Shown in pieces: positions 1 through 11,130 of a stretch of DNA of 64,000 nucleotides. The notes beneath the pieces were generated by a model that saw only the letters and a list, made by a program, of their open reading frames with translations, made no database searches and had not been told where the DNA came from. The stretch is from Channallabes apus (Eukaryota; Chordata; Actinopteri; Siluriformes; Clariidae). The position numbers and the translations under genes are program-made. Location of the stretch: contig CM060125.1 in NCBI GenBank assembly GCA_030522415.1, positions 27,731,167 to 27,795,166 of the forward strand. The letters run 5' to 3'. The number at the start of each line of letters is the position of its first letter. The stretch's first letter is position 1.

Positions 1-77
1 TGTTCTTTTTCATTTAATTATAAAAAAAGTAATTTATCAGTTATTTATTATTTTATTGGGTAGTAATACACATGCTC

Positions 78-135
78 CATGGCTCAGTGGTTTAGTGTAC
101 CATCCCTTCACCTAGACTCCAGTTCTGCCATGACC
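78..135 (+). repeat. Degraded tRNA-like SINE head
   Basis: The stretch reads like the 5' tRNA-derived part of a V-SINE: a 'ggctcagtggtttagtg' A-box-like block, followed about 30 bases later by a weak B-box-like region. It is short and diverged and no SINE body follows. Low confidence. Confidence 0.3.
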
Positions 136-179
136 TGTACAGGTATAGATTATAAATGAATTGATGGATAATCATAAAT

Positions 180-1707
180 ATGGCATCATACACCAATATT
201 CATGGGAATATTCAATATTCAAGTCTGTTATGTGACTTCTCCAGTGCCTTCAACACCTTCCAACCAGCAGTACTGGATGAGAAACTAATAAACATAAACA
301 TTGACACTCTCTTAGTTTCCTGGAAATTGGACTATCTGACCTGCCGTCCCCAGTACGTCCGACTACAGAACTGGGTGTCTGGGACTGTACTGTCTACGTT
401 TCTTTTCACCCTCTATACATCTGATTTTAGATATAACTCAGAGTCATGCCATTTGCAAAAGTTCTCTGATGACTCTGTGAGTACCTGTCTGTAGTGGACG
501 ACTTTGTTTGATGGTGTGAGCCTAATCACCGACAACTCAACTCGGCACTCCAACAAAGGAGATGGCTGTAGACTTTAGGAGAAGCAAGACCCCTGTGACT
601 CCTATATCTGTCAAAGGGCAGATAGTGGACATAGTCTCAGAATACAAATATCTGGGATGTCATCTTGATAACAAACTATACTGGTCATGCAACACAACGG
701 CACGCTACAGGAAAGGACAGAGCCGGTTGTACTTTCTTCGAAGGCTCAGGTCTTTTAACGTCTATAACACCATTCTACGGATGTTTTATGAAAACGTTGT
801 GGCGAGTGTCAGTTTTTACGCTGTGGTCTGTTGGAGCTGTAACATGAAGGTGTGTGATTGGAACTGTGTGGGCATGTTATTTCACAGTTTTGACGCATAT
901 CTTTTTATCTTGTTTAGTTACTCACGACACGGAAGTCCATTGGTCTCTTTGTCTCTTGTTATATTTTCAGCATCAAAGATTCACCACTTCGTACAGTCGT
1001 CTTCAGTAAATCCACAGTGGTTACAACAGCCTATTCGCTGTATCTCATTACTGTTTCCTTAAGTTTACAACAACTTATTTGCTATATCTTTAGTTTAAGT
1101 TGGCTTACGTTAGCTTATATTAGCTTACGTTTACTTACGTTTTCTTATGGTCAAAAAGCTTGTGTTCTCCCCAACTTCCAAATCTAGACTGACTTTCTTT
1201 ACAGTGACATAGGTATGCAACTATGTGTAACAATGGAATGACATCACAGACATCTGGCTATACGGTTGTCATAAATGGATGCTTAACTAATAATCTTAAT
1301 GCTAAATTAATAACTTAATAACTTAACTAATAAACTTGGTGCGTAGTGCACAACCAACAAAATACATTCATTCATTCATCTTCTATACCGCTTTATCCTA
1401 TACCGCTATAATAAATAAAATAAAATAAACACAACAACAAATTCATAAAGTACAATATGGCTCTTGCAGGAACAGACTGGACAAGGCAATTAAAAAGGGC
1501 GGATCTGTGCTAGGCATGGAGCTTGACTCTGTGGATGTAGTAGCAAAGAGGAGGATTCTGTCCAAAGTACAACCCATTTTTAACAATTCTTTTGTTGTTT
1601 TCACTGACAAGAGGAGCAATTTCAGCCAGAGACTGATGAGTTCCACAGAGCGCCACAGGAGATCTTTTCTCCCAATGGGCATAAAATTATACAACACTTC
1701 ACTGTAA
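180..1707 (+). pseudogene. LINE reverse transcriptase remnant (L2/CR1 group), split by a solo LTR
   Basis: Conceptual fragments in two frames give successive pieces of a non-LTR retrotransposon RT: a 'DFSSAFNT' block and 'FSDDS' (degenerate FADD) at 180-494, then 'MAVDFRRSKTPVTPIS', 'YKYLG' and 'GQSRLYFLRRLRSF' at 562-864. The C-terminal tail resumes at 1474 and ends near 1707 ('SVLGMELDSVDVV', 'TERHRRSFLP', 'KLYNTSL', stop). The APQG block between the RT motifs is deleted and frames shift, so the copy is dead. The endonuclease half is absent (5' truncation). The frame is interrupted at 865-1468 by a solo LTR with a target-site duplication, so the LTR arrived after the LINE. Family is assigned from motif layout; the exact clade is not certain. 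Confidence 0.8.
865..1468 (-). mobile_element. Solo LTR, family A copy 1 (604 bp)
   Basis: It is one of three related copies in the window. Read on the minus strand it begins TGCAAGAGCC and ends CACA, fitting the TG...CA ends of LTRs. A perfect 5-bp target-site duplication ggaac flanks it (860-864 and 1469-1473), and the host LINE reading frame continues on the other side. No internal gag/pol lies next to it, so it is a solo LTR left by recombination between two LTRs. The interior has short tandem 'agcttacgtt'-like units (about 1095-1150). The class (Gypsy, BEL or ERV, all with 4-6 bp duplications) cannot be told from the LTR alone. Confidence 0.85.
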
Positions 1708-1849
1708 CTTATACACTTTGTGGATATTCACTGACAATAACAGTAACACGATAGGACATTAATACTTACCTGTATTAATAATATGATAATTGCAATATTA
1801 CTTCTTAATAAAATATGTAATACAATATTACATATTATAATACAATTGA

Positions 1850-1918
1850 CACGCTGTCCAGGGTGTACCCTGCCTCGTGCCCAGAGTCTCCTGGGATAGG
1901 CTCCAGGTCCCTTTCCAG
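1850..1918 (+). repeat. SINE 3' body fragment
   Basis: Matches the V-SINE body seen complete at 51241-51568 ('ctgtccagggtgtaccctgc', 'ctcctgggataggctccagg'). The 5' head and 3' tail are missing. Confidence 0.7.
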
Positions 1919-1984
1919 CTATCACTTTGTCCTGGTCAGTGCTGTGATGGAATCCAGTGTCTATCCTGTGAACACTGGGCACAA

Positions 1985-2190
1985 AGTAACAGTCCATCAC
2001 AGATCACCACACAACTAGCACTGTCAAACAGTGTCAACAGTGCACTCATTATCGTGTTTTTATGAGGTAGGAGGAAACTAAGGGGGAAAAAAAGTCCCAC
2101 ACAAAGACACAATAAACTCCACACAGACAGTAAACTGAGCCCATCATCAAAGCAGGAAATTTGGAGCTGTGAACCTTCTTGCTGAACCAT
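1985..2190 (-). repeat. Old, diverged V-SINE remnant
   Basis: On the minus strand a diverged series of SINE landmarks can be read: an 'aaccttcttgctg'-type head end, 'tgtgtggagttt', 'tttcctcc' and a body trace. It is clearly older than the other SINE copies here. The coordinates are approximate. Confidence 0.45.
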
Positions 2191-3723
2191 CATTCTGCTG
2201 GTTTTATTATTATTAGTATATAATATATATATAATTTTTCTAAGAAGAAATAATTTGTTGACTCTATATGAAAATGTGTGTGTTTGTTTGTGAACAATAA
2301 TATGACCAGATTGCATAATGTTTCAGACACATTCCCTTGTTAATTTAAATGATTGCTCCATTCACAATTTTTATAAACACCTGCTTGAATATTGAAATGG
2401 AAAATTATCCATTGAAAGCATAGCTAATGGCTATCAATAAAAGCCCCTCAGGATGAAATGCAGCCTTACAGCAATTTCATTGAAAAAAGCATGCGTGTGA
2501 GTGCTTCAAAGATTAAAGCCAGCCTATTTCCTCTGAAACAGATTTATCATCTCTTATCACTCTGAAACGCACCACAAACACAGGTGGCAGAGACTATAAT
2601 TAGTAGTATTCTTCGGCACTTAAACCTATTAACCATAGCTGGTAGCGACAGGCATGAGGGGCTGACAGCACTATTTTTACAGAAGCAACTTATTTGTAAG
2701 CTTGAGACATTGACTATGGCCCTCCCTACTTTTCCACAATTTCATAAATGTCTGTTTTGAAAAATTCTCTACAGATTGCTCACTCACTGCACTTAACCTG
2801 GAATTCATTTATTTGTTTATTTATTTTTCCGTCTAGTATTAAACTACATTAGCTTTTCATAAAGAGAGAGAGCATGCTCTTGCTCCTGCTCCCCATTTTC
2901 TGTCCTATTTATTGAATCTTTTGAGTGCCTTTCTCTATCCTTTCCTGACTTCTCATCGATTAAAGAGAGCTTTTGGTCAAACACCCAGTGACCATTGAAC
3001 TGAATATACATATATCTTCCTGTGGATCATGAAACACTAGACTGCCAGTAAACAGGGACCGGCCCTGTGACTCCCACCGTTATTCAATACCTCCCTTAAG
3101 TCACATCAGCCTTCAACATCCTTCTACTGAATACAAAAGGGCTAGGTCGAGGAGGCGTACTTTGTACAACAGCTTGCATCGATTAGATCCACATCCAGCA
3201 TGTTTTCACATTTGCAGGTTTGCGTGTTACAATTGTTATGTTTAGACGGGGATGGGATTAACAGCCATAGCTTTTTCCATTCCTTGATTTGAATGAAATT
3301 CACTCAAATTCTTTAAAATTTTGCACAAGGTTGGGTTGTTATAGTTCACCTGGCACAGTGGGCTAATGCTCATTCATAAGGAATATTTTTTTCCTCCTGA
3401 TATCATATTGAATTTGTTAGTTAGGAATTTTAACAAGTCTCAGTTAAATGTGAATTTGCATCTTTGTGATCATAAAGAATAAAAAAAAAATAACTTTGCA
3501 TAATACACAATGAAAGTTTTTTTTATGGGAAATGAACATTAATGCAAAGGTGAAAGACAATCTGCTGGAATAGCAGCTTCAGTAAAATCCATAAAGGGCA
3601 AAACCATAATTCCAGAAGCTATCTCTTCTGGTTGCACAGTCCTCTTAAAAATACTGACATCTTGTTAAAGGGGGTGCACATCCATGTAGGTTAGTGGCTT
3701 GTCTATTTTAAGTAGAAACTCAT
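2191..3723. other. Gene-free AT-rich DNA
   Basis: No open frame with recognisable domain content, no splice-flanked conserved segment and no repeat that I recognise was found in this stretch. There is a short AT-rich tract around 2210-2240. Confidence 0.5.
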
Positions 3724-4349
3724 TGTAGATGCGGTCATATTATTTCACCAGTTTTGACGCGTAGCTCTGGTTTAAAGTTTCACTCACATGACAGAAGTCC
3801 AATCTCTTTGTCTCTTGTAGTTTATTTTGTCAGCATCAAAGAATCAACACTTCATACAGTCGTCTTGAGTAAATCCACTGTGATTACAACATCAGTTGTT
3901 GCATCTTGCAAATCTCTGACTTTTACAACAACCTATTTGCTGTATCTTATAAATTACAGTCTTAACTTACGTATATAACAACAATCTTGTTTTATATCTC
4001 TACTTACGGGAGCTTACGGTTACAACAACCTAGTTGTTGTATCGTACATTCTCAGCTTACGGGGAGCTCACGAGCTTACGATCAAAAGCTTGTGTTTCCG
4101 TAGCCTTCCACATCTAAACTGAACTCTCTATCATACGACAGTCATACAAATGCATGTAATAGTGGAATGACATCACAGACCAACTTACGATTGTCAAAAT
4201 GGATGCATAACTTAGAAATTTAAAGCTTATGGCTTATGTAACAAACTTAATGCTTTACTAATGAATAGAACAAGGTATAGTAAATGAAATAACAACAAAT
4301 AAAATAAACACAACAACAAATTCATAACAAGTACGATATGGCTCTTACA
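3724..4349 (-). mobile_element. Solo LTR, family A copy 2 (626 bp)
   Basis: It aligns along its length with the elements at 865-1468 and 35281-35807 (shared blocks include 'agtggaatgacatcacaga', 'tttgtctcttgta' and 'acaacaacaaattcata'). Minus-strand ends are TGTAAGAGCC and CTACA. A perfect 5-bp duplication ctcat lies at 3719-3723 and 4350-4354. A unit of about 60-70 bp containing 'ttacaacaacct' is repeated in the middle and is the main length difference from the other copies. There is no internal region. Confidence 0.88.
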
Positions 4350-4354
4350 CTCAT

Positions 4355-4715
4355 CACTGTGGTTCCTCATTCATGTACCTGTACCTGGTGGCTTTGTGAT
4401 GCGAGATTAAACACAAAAGAGCTTGCCAACATCACCATACCTTGTAATCAAGAAAGGGGATTTGGCAGCATTCTCAGAGTGTATCAAAGCAGACTTGACA
4501 GTGAGAGCTTCCATAATATGTGTGCATACATGTGTTGATGGAGGTGTAACATTTATCATCTGTGACAGATCCAACTCCGAACAAAATGAATTGTGTCAAG
4601 TGATTCATTGATGATATTCACAGGTGATATTAAAAAGAAGCTCACAAAAGAAAAAAAAACAACAACTGTACAACTATAAATTTAATATACACACAATGAA
4701 TCATGCATTAAATGC
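4355..4715. other. Unassigned DNA after solo LTR 2
   Basis: Small overlapping frames exist here but none has family character. I see no gene or known repeat. Confidence 0.45.
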
Positions 4716-4799
4716 TGAATAATAATAATAAAAATAATAATAATTAATAATAATAATAATAATAACAATAATAATAATAATAATAATAGTAGTAGTAGT
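4716..4799 (+). repeat. (AAT)n microsatellite
   Basis: Imperfect trinucleotide run of ataata units ending in agtagtagt. It is a simple repeat of about 84 bp. Confidence 0.95.
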
Positions 4800-5440
4800 T
4801 AGTAAGCTTTAGTAACAGCTTTCTCCTGGTCCGGTGAACAGTTTATTTAAGTAATACCGGGCCAGTCCATTGCAGGCCGGAATTTACAGAACTCTGTAAG
4901 AAATGTCCCAAATGTAATTTCATTTATTCTGGGGAAAAAGTAATCACCTTTGCAAAATCATGATTGAACTGTAATTACGTAAATATTTTTGGAAGCTGAA
5001 TTGAATTACTACCAGACTTGTTGAATAAAGAAATCACTTAAATAGAACCTGTCTGACAAAGCATGCAAAGCACGTTAAAAATCTAAAAAACCAAAAGAAA
5101 TTCAAGAATAGACGAGAAACAAAGTATCAGTCTGGAAAGGGTTACAAAGAAATTCCTAATGCTTTGGGACTCCGATAGTACAGTACACAGTTGCCACCGC
5201 AGAATAAACAACATCCATCATAAATAACTAAAGTGCATACTTTGCAGTAGTTTGAGATCGAATATTATATTCAGATTATGAAACTTTCCTAAATATATCC
5301 TAAAGATCTAATCGAAGCGTCTTAATAAACATTTACCAATTACTTATTCATCAAATAGGCAAAGAGGAGAAGACAGGCCTAGACTACAGAATACAATGAA
5401 GAGTTAAATGTTTTAAGTTGGAAATCAATCTTAACATGCT
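4800..5440. other. Unassigned AT-rich DNA
   Basis: No gene, splice-flanked exon or recognised transposon seen. Confidence 0.45.
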
Positions 5441-5656
5441 GTCAGGTTCGGGTGGTAAGGGCTGTTGTTAATGCCGTGGGCAGAAAAGGGCTGGCATAGG
5501 CGCAGAGGGGTGTTTTGGAACAAAAAAGTCTTTATTCAGGAGATAACCAAAACAGGACTCCCATACTGTAGAAACAAAACAAACAATGAAACGAACACTT
5601 AAATTATACAACCCATAACTGACCAATACCCAGGCTATAGGACAATACACAAAACA

Positions 5657-5818
5657 TAACCATTATGCTGATATACTTGGTTAACTGACAAGACACGGAC
5701 TCTAATACACCAACTACACATAACTATAACCATTATGTAGAGACACATGCTTAAAGACACAACACAGGCTCTAATACCCGTTACTCAGAATATAAGCATT
5801 ATGTAGAGACACAACACA
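5657..5818 (+). repeat. Short minisatellite, about 70-bp unit
   Basis: The block 'ataaccattatgtagagaca' with a following 'caggctctaatac' recurs about 2.5 times in the 160 bp (near 5657, 5727 and 5790). The units differ by substitutions. It lies directly 5' of the L2-type 3' end at 5820. Confidence 0.65.
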
Positions 5819-5819
5819 G

Positions 5820-7255
5820 TTCAAGTTGGCTTTATTGTCACTTCAACCATATACAGTTAGTACACAGTGAAACGAAACAACGTTCCTCCAGGACTAAGGT
5901 GCTACTTGCAACATAAATTTGCAACATAAATTAACTGAAGAGCTAAAACTAGCTAACAAAGAGGCCTAGTTAGCTGGCTAGCGGAGACAAGACAGGACAG
6001 ATTGACCTGACAACATAAATTTACAACATAAATTAACAAAAACTAACTAGCAGATGTGAAAACAAGAGCAACAAAGTGATGGTGTGACACACACAACATA
6101 ACATAATACTCTGTGGTGTTGAGGTGATGAGTTGAGGTAGTGCAGAACCATTAAACGTTCCTTAAAGTAGCAGCAAAAATTTAGAAGTTAGTGCAAAATG
6201 TATCTCCACAGAGGAGCCGTCGATGCTCAGCGGAGAATGGTCGCCTCGTGTCCTACTAAAGTCAGAGACAGGATGTTGTCTTTACACCAGTCCGTTAGCC
6301 TCTGCAGTTCCTCTCTGTACGCTGACTCATCGTTCTTGAGACCCACCACGGTTGTGTCATCAGCGAACTTGATGATGTGATTCGAACTGTGTGTTGCTAC
6401 ACAGTCGTGAGTCTGCAGTGTGAACAGCAGGGGACTGAGCACACGGTCTTGTGGGGCCCCAGTGCTCAGTGTGGTGGTGCTGGAGGTGCAGTTCCCGATC
6501 CGTCCTGACTGAGGCCTTCCGGTCAGAAAGTCCAGGATCTTGTTGCAGAGGGAAGTGTTCGGGCCCAACAGGTTCAGCTTCCCAATCAGTTGTTGGGGGA
6601 TGATAGTGTTGAATGCTGAGCTGAAATCTATGTACAGCATTCGAACGTATGTGTCCTTATTGTCCAAGTGTGTGAGGGCAAGAGGGAGTGTAGTGGAGAT
6701 GGCGTCGTCCGTTGAGCGGTTTGGACGGCAAATTGCAGTGGGTCCAGTGAGGGTGGCAGCAGGGTTTTGATGTGTCTCATGACGAGCCGCTCAAAGCACT
6801 TCATGATGGTGGGTGTAAGTGCAACGGGACGGTAGTCATTGAAACAGGACACAAGACTTCTTGGGCACGGGAACGATGGTGGTGGCCTTGAAGCACATGG
6901 GAACAACGGCGCTGCTCAAAGAGAAGATGTTGAAGATGTCAGTAAGAACATCTGCCAGCTGTTCCGCACATTCTCTGAGCACTCTGCCTGGTATGTTGTC
7001 TGGACCAGCAGCTTTACATGGGTTGACTCTGCGTAGAGTTTTCCTCACATCAGCTGTAGTGAGACACAGCACCTGGTCATTCGGAGGAGGGGTGGTCTTC
7101 CTCGCTGCCACTTTGTTCTGCCTGTCGAACCGAGTGTAGAAGTTGTTCAGCGCATCTGGGTGGGAGCCGTCACCATTACAGGCAGGTCGTCCTGTAGTGA
7201 GTGATGGCTTGTAAGCTCTGCCACATGCGCCGTGTGTCGCCGCTGTAAAAGTAAA
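5820..7255 (-). pseudogene. L2-type LINE remnant, RT region and 3' UTR
   Basis: The left end carries a fish L2-type 3' UTR in antisense ('tttattgtcacttcaaccat'). Reading leftward on the minus strand from 7276, the frames give '[16 protein letters not shown]' and 'VPVPKK' (7276-6836), '[19 protein letters not shown]' (6906-6628), then '[13 protein letters not shown]' and '[14 protein letters not shown]' (6667-6227). These are consecutive RT blocks of one protein broken by at least two frameshifts. The APQG motif reads '[12 protein letters not shown]', with G lost. The stretch between the FADD block and the 3' UTR is shortened, and the endonuclease domain is missing. Dead, 5'-truncated copy. 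Confidence 0.85.
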
Positions 7256-7428
7256 GTAATCAGCTAATGGAAACAATTAACATTGACACTGACTTGTTAC
7301 TTGTAATTGCACACACCATTATGTTTCATTTCTTGCATGTTATCCTTAACAGCCATATAAGTGTTAAGTGTTATATCTGTTTAGTATCTAATGCCTGTTT
7401 AGCAAATACGGATGTGCATAAACTGTTA

Positions 7429-7620
7429 GTTTCCTTTCAAAGGCTACACTCGATGCTGCGTGAAAACGCTATGGGAATATCTTTTCATGTTGCCGGTTGT
7501 GAAACATGCCAAATTTTGGCTTACATATATAACCTCGGTCGGGTGACGTCATCTGATTATACGCACCTGCAGGTTATAAATAGGAGTGAACCGGAAACAT
7601 TCCTCAGATCTTTGTCTTGT
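7429..7620 (+). repeat. Left inverted terminal repeat of DIRS copy 2
   Basis: Contains 'ggctacactcgatgctgcgt', 'gtgacgtcatctgatta' and a 'ttataaata' box in the same order as the ITRs of the other copy. The TGACGTCA octamer is a perfect cAMP-response element. Confidence 0.85.
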
Positions 7621-7690
7621 GTGTGTCACCAAAGCATACAAAATACATTTTAAAGAAGCAGATAAAAGCATATAAAACTCACCAGCAATA

Positions 7691-8200
7691 ATGGCAGAGT
7701 TTAGAGCTAGATGCCCCCCCTCCTTGCGAAAATTTCCTTTCGGAGGGCGATCTACATACTTTCTGCTTCGAATGTTTGGGTGAAAAGCACGCTCTCGAAG
7801 GGCTTAATGGAGAGTGCGAGCATTGTGATCTTCTTCCCATGAAGGTGCTTCGCGCGGGCCTTGCATTCTTTAGAGAACCATGAGCCGCGCTGCACTCATG
7901 GGGATCACAAGCCGACCTGGCTGAGGCACGAGAGACGGAGTCCCTCCTTTCTCTCGCCCTCTCCCCCGATCCCGTAGTCTCTCCTTCCACTTCACGAGCG
8001 CACTCCGGTGCTTCTCATGGGTGTGTTGAAGAGACTCACTCTCCTGCTTCTGTGGAAATGGAAGTAGCTACCTCAGAACACTCCTCTAAAGATGAGAGAG
8101 AGTATGAGGAGTTGCTTGAAGTCATAACGCGTGCAGTCGAACGACTGCATATTGATTAGCCACAGGAGCAAGCTCACCCAAAACAATCAAAATTAGACGA
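7691..8200 (+). pseudogene. DIRS copy 2 gag-like ORF1, decayed
   Basis: It starts at ATGGCAGAGTTT, the same start as the gag-like ORF of the second DIRS copy (MAEF...). The blocks 'CFECLG'-like (ttcgaatgtttgggtga) and 'YEELLEVITRAVERL'-like can be followed across several frameshifts. In known DIRS elements ORF1 is a Gag-like protein. No function remains. Confidence 0.7.
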
Positions 8201-8420
8201 CAGATTTCTGTCTGGTGGCCAGGAGATAGAGCTACAACGCCGCTCGCTTTTATTCGAACATCGTTGATGCAAAAACACAAGGTTATAGCGTGATGCCCCA
8301 GATAGAAGAGACTTATCTCTCTCTCCTGGGACATCATCCTCATTAAAAAAAACAACTCTTCTCTCCAAGCCGTGTAGAAGACCAGATCGCTTTTTCGAAG
8401 AAGAAGTCCTGAGAGCTTAC

Positions 8421-9183
8421 GTGCCCAGGACTATAGGGGTCTGTGTTCAGTTTCCGCCGCCTCTAGTGTTTCGGGCGACACCAATCTCCAACAACATGTT
8501 AGTGCTTTGGTCATATCCTGCTATATTCCTGGATGCTGAACCACTAAGACTCCCCGTGCAGGAGAAGCTGACAGCGTGGAAGCTACTGCCAGGCATATCT
8601 CCCTGGGTGTTAAAGACTGTAGAGAAAGGCTACAGGATTCAGTTTGCACATCGCCCTCCGCTTTTCAACGGCGTGGTCCACACTTCCATGATACCGGAAA
8701 GGCGCATCTGCTGAACTCCGAACTCCAGGCGTTGCTAGAGAAGGGAGCCATAGAACAGGTTTCTCCTCCAGACATGGAATCAGGCTACTACAGTCATTAT
8801 TTCTTGGTCCCCAAGAAAGACGGGTGGCTGCGTCCAATTTTGGATCTTCGCAGGTTGAACTGCTATCTTAAAATGTGCAGATTCAAAATGTTAACTATCA
8901 AACTTATTGTTTCACAAATCCAACCAGAAGATTGGTTTGTGACAATAGACTTAAAGGATGCATACTTTCACATAGAAATTTTGCCACAACACAGGAAGTT
9001 CCTGAGGTTCGCTTTCGGGGGAAAAGCTTACCATTATCGGGTCCTTCCATTTGGTCTAGCTCTGTCTCCCCGCACATACACAAAATGTATGGATGCAGTC
9101 CTGGCTCCCTTGCGATGCCCCGTTGGCTGGCCAGGGCATCCGTATTCTCAATTACATTAGACGACTGGCTAATGTGGTCCTAG
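8421..9183 (+). pseudogene. DIRS copy 2 reverse transcriptase, frameshifted
   Basis: The frame at 8576-9160 carries DIRS RT blocks: 'KGAIEQVSPPDMESGYYS', 'FLVPKKDG', 'RPILDLRRLN', 'TIDLKDAYFHIEI', 'FRVLPFGLALSPRTY'-like and 'KCMDAVLAPLR'. At the catalytic box an extra base gives 'YIRRLA' in one frame and '..LDDWLM' in the next, so YIDD is split by a 1-base frameshift. The copy at 28075-29229 keeps YIDD at the same place, which identifies the change as damage. Confidence 0.85.
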
Positions 9184-9189
9184 CTCATC

Positions 9190-9833
9190 TCCTTTCGATG
9201 GGTTTGAGACTCAACGCTACCAAGAGCGTTCTCTTTCCGGCTCAGAGGAACAACATACTTGGGTGTCAGGTGGGATTCAATCACTATACAGGCACAATTG
9301 TCTGGACAACACATCGGTAGTCTCCTAAATAAATCGCCAGGACGGACTGCACTCGCGCCGCTTGAACGAGCTAGCGCATCAGGTTCTGCTCTGGGCACAG
9401 GACAAGTTCCTGTCCCTCAGCGCGATTTACATTCCAGGGCACATGAATGTGGGAGCAGATTTACTGTCCAGACAAGCTGTAACACACGGGGATTAGAGAT
9501 TCCACCCCGAAGTGGTCAGTCGAATCTGGGAAAGATTCTTCACAGCAGAGGTGGACCTATTTGCCTCCCAAGAGACAGCACAATGTCCCCTCTACTACTC
9601 TCAGACTCATCCAGCTCCCCTGGATCTGGACGTGATGGCCCATACGTGGCCCAATTTATGCCTTTATGCATTTCCTCTGATAGCTCTGCTCCCGGGAGTC
9701 CTGGCGAGGGTCCGTCAACACGGTTTGCGCCTCTTACTGATAGCGCCCCGTTGGCCGGCCAGAGTGTGGTTCTCGGATCTAATATCTCTCCTCGACGGCT
9801 CACCTTGGATGATTCCAGTGAGGAGGGATCTTG
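9190..9833 (+). pseudogene. DIRS copy 2 RNase H and linker remains
   Basis: Successive frames carry 'EVDLFASQETAQCPLYYSQT', 'LIAPRWPARVWFSDLIS' and 'DGSPWMIPVRRDL', matching the RNase H C-terminal region of the other DIRS copy. The first part of RNase H is missing. DIRS homology stops at about 9833. Confidence 0.75.
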
Positions 9834-10587
9834 ACCATGCCGACCATCAAAGTACTGGGATGTGCGCTGGGATGTGCAAAGTGCGCTGAGATGAGCACGT
9901 ACAAACCAGGCATGGCAAGGCGGAAACAATATTTAACAGTCTTGACATTTTAAATAAATTGTTTTTTAAAAAAAAAACAGTGAGTCGCACAGGTTTGTGA
10001 TTCGAGAGGCACTGCGTGATCCACCGGGCTGCGCAAATAAACCAGATCAACTCTGCACAATCCAGATAGTTCTGTATTTGCACAGATATTTGGTTCAATC
10101 GGGTGCTACGGTTTCGTCCCACTTTTGACGTGTTTGGCTTCAGATAGACTTCGACAATGGAAGAAGACGGTGCAGCAGCAGTGAGTTTGCTTACATGTGA
10201 CAAAACCGACAACGAGGAGATGAAAAAAGGTGCATCGTCTGTGTTGTGGAATTGGTTTGGGTATAAGAAAAGTGATATGAATGAGATGAACATGATTTGC
10301 AAGGTACGCAAGTGCACTGTTTTAACAAGTGGTGGAAACACGTCAAACCTTTTCTATCATCTGAAATCCAAGCTTCCAAACGAATATGGACAAAGTAAAA
10401 AAATGTGGAAAACCTCAGCAATTCACAGTTTAAATAAAATTACATTATGTAAAACAATTTCTTTGTGTTTGAATTTTTATTTATGCATTTTCAGATACAA
10501 ATTGCTATATTGTGATGTATATCGTTATCGAGGTAGAAAATTGCTTCTACCTTGATAGAAGATTTTGGTTATATCGCCCACCCCTAA
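9834..10587 (+). mobile_element. hAT element remnant with BED-finger exon
   Basis: The right end reads ...ttatatcgcccacccct, the reverse of the GGGGTGGGCGATATA terminal type known for some fish hAT elements. Its left end is not visible; a deletion may have removed it with 480 bp of the DIRS host. Nothing here resembles DIRS. The 10157-10440 coding exon supports a hAT identity. Confidence 0.55.
10157..10440 (+). pseudogene. hAT transposase N-terminal BED zinc finger fragment
   Basis: A 132-codon frame begins MEEDGAAAV. It contains 'SSVLWNWFGYKKSD', 'ICKVRKC' and 'NLFYHLKSKLPNEYG', the signature of BED fingers of hAT transposases (aromatic start, Cys pair, His pair). The second His expected in 'HLKxxHP' is Leu here ('KSKLP'), so metal binding is likely lost. 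No RNase H-like catalytic core follows, so it is a truncated and non-functional copy. Confidence 0.7.
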
Positions 10588-11130
10588 TGAAGCCTATCTT
10601 GAGCTTGGATTCATGGTGGGGGCAGAAGAGAGACCCGTGTGTGTTTCGTGTCTTATGCCGCTGGCAGCAGACCGCATGAGATGCAACAAATTAGGAAGAC
10701 ACTTAGAGACAACACACTCCCGTCACGTTAATAAGCCACTCGACTTCTTTCAAAGAAAGCTGGCAGAATACAGACAGCAGGATAATCGCATGGTAAAATC
10801 TGAATCAGTGGACAGCAAAACACAAATGGCTTCATTCAAAGTTGCATACAGAATTGACAAGTACAAAAAAACTACAAACGATTGCTGAGCAGCTAATAAA
10901 CATGGGGTCAATTATACTATGATAAGTGACAACGTAAGCCTTTTATAACAATTACACGTGTATTTTATCTGTTTTGAACTTGGTGTTGTTTGATCTTATT
11001 GGTTTAGAAATTGATATTTAAATAAACAGTAAAGTTGACCGATTTCGTTATTATTTTGTTGACAAGTGGGGCGTGAAAATTCGCTCACCCCCTTAAGTGG
11101 GGAATGACAGAAAAAGTTTGAGAACCACTG
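10588..11130 (+). mobile_element. hAT-Charlie-type remnant, right end with TIR
   Basis: It ends in gagaaccactg; reversed this is CAGTGGTTCTCAAAC, the classic hAT-Charlie terminal sequence. The frame at 10565-10888 carries a second, intact-looking BED finger: 'CVSCLMPLA', then 'GRHLETTH' (Cys-x2-Cys ... His-x4-His) and 'NKPLDFFQRKLAEY'. Subterminal sequence 'cccttaagtggggaatgaca' recurs at 11763 and 14568. The left end is lost. DIRS sequence resumes at 11131. Confidence 0.75.

Noticed and set aside
3724..4349. Full endogenous retrovirus or paired LTRs between copies 1 and 2
   Set aside because: Copies 1 and 2 each have their own distinct 5-bp duplication, and the 2.2 kb between them has no retroviral genes, so they are independent solo LTRs.
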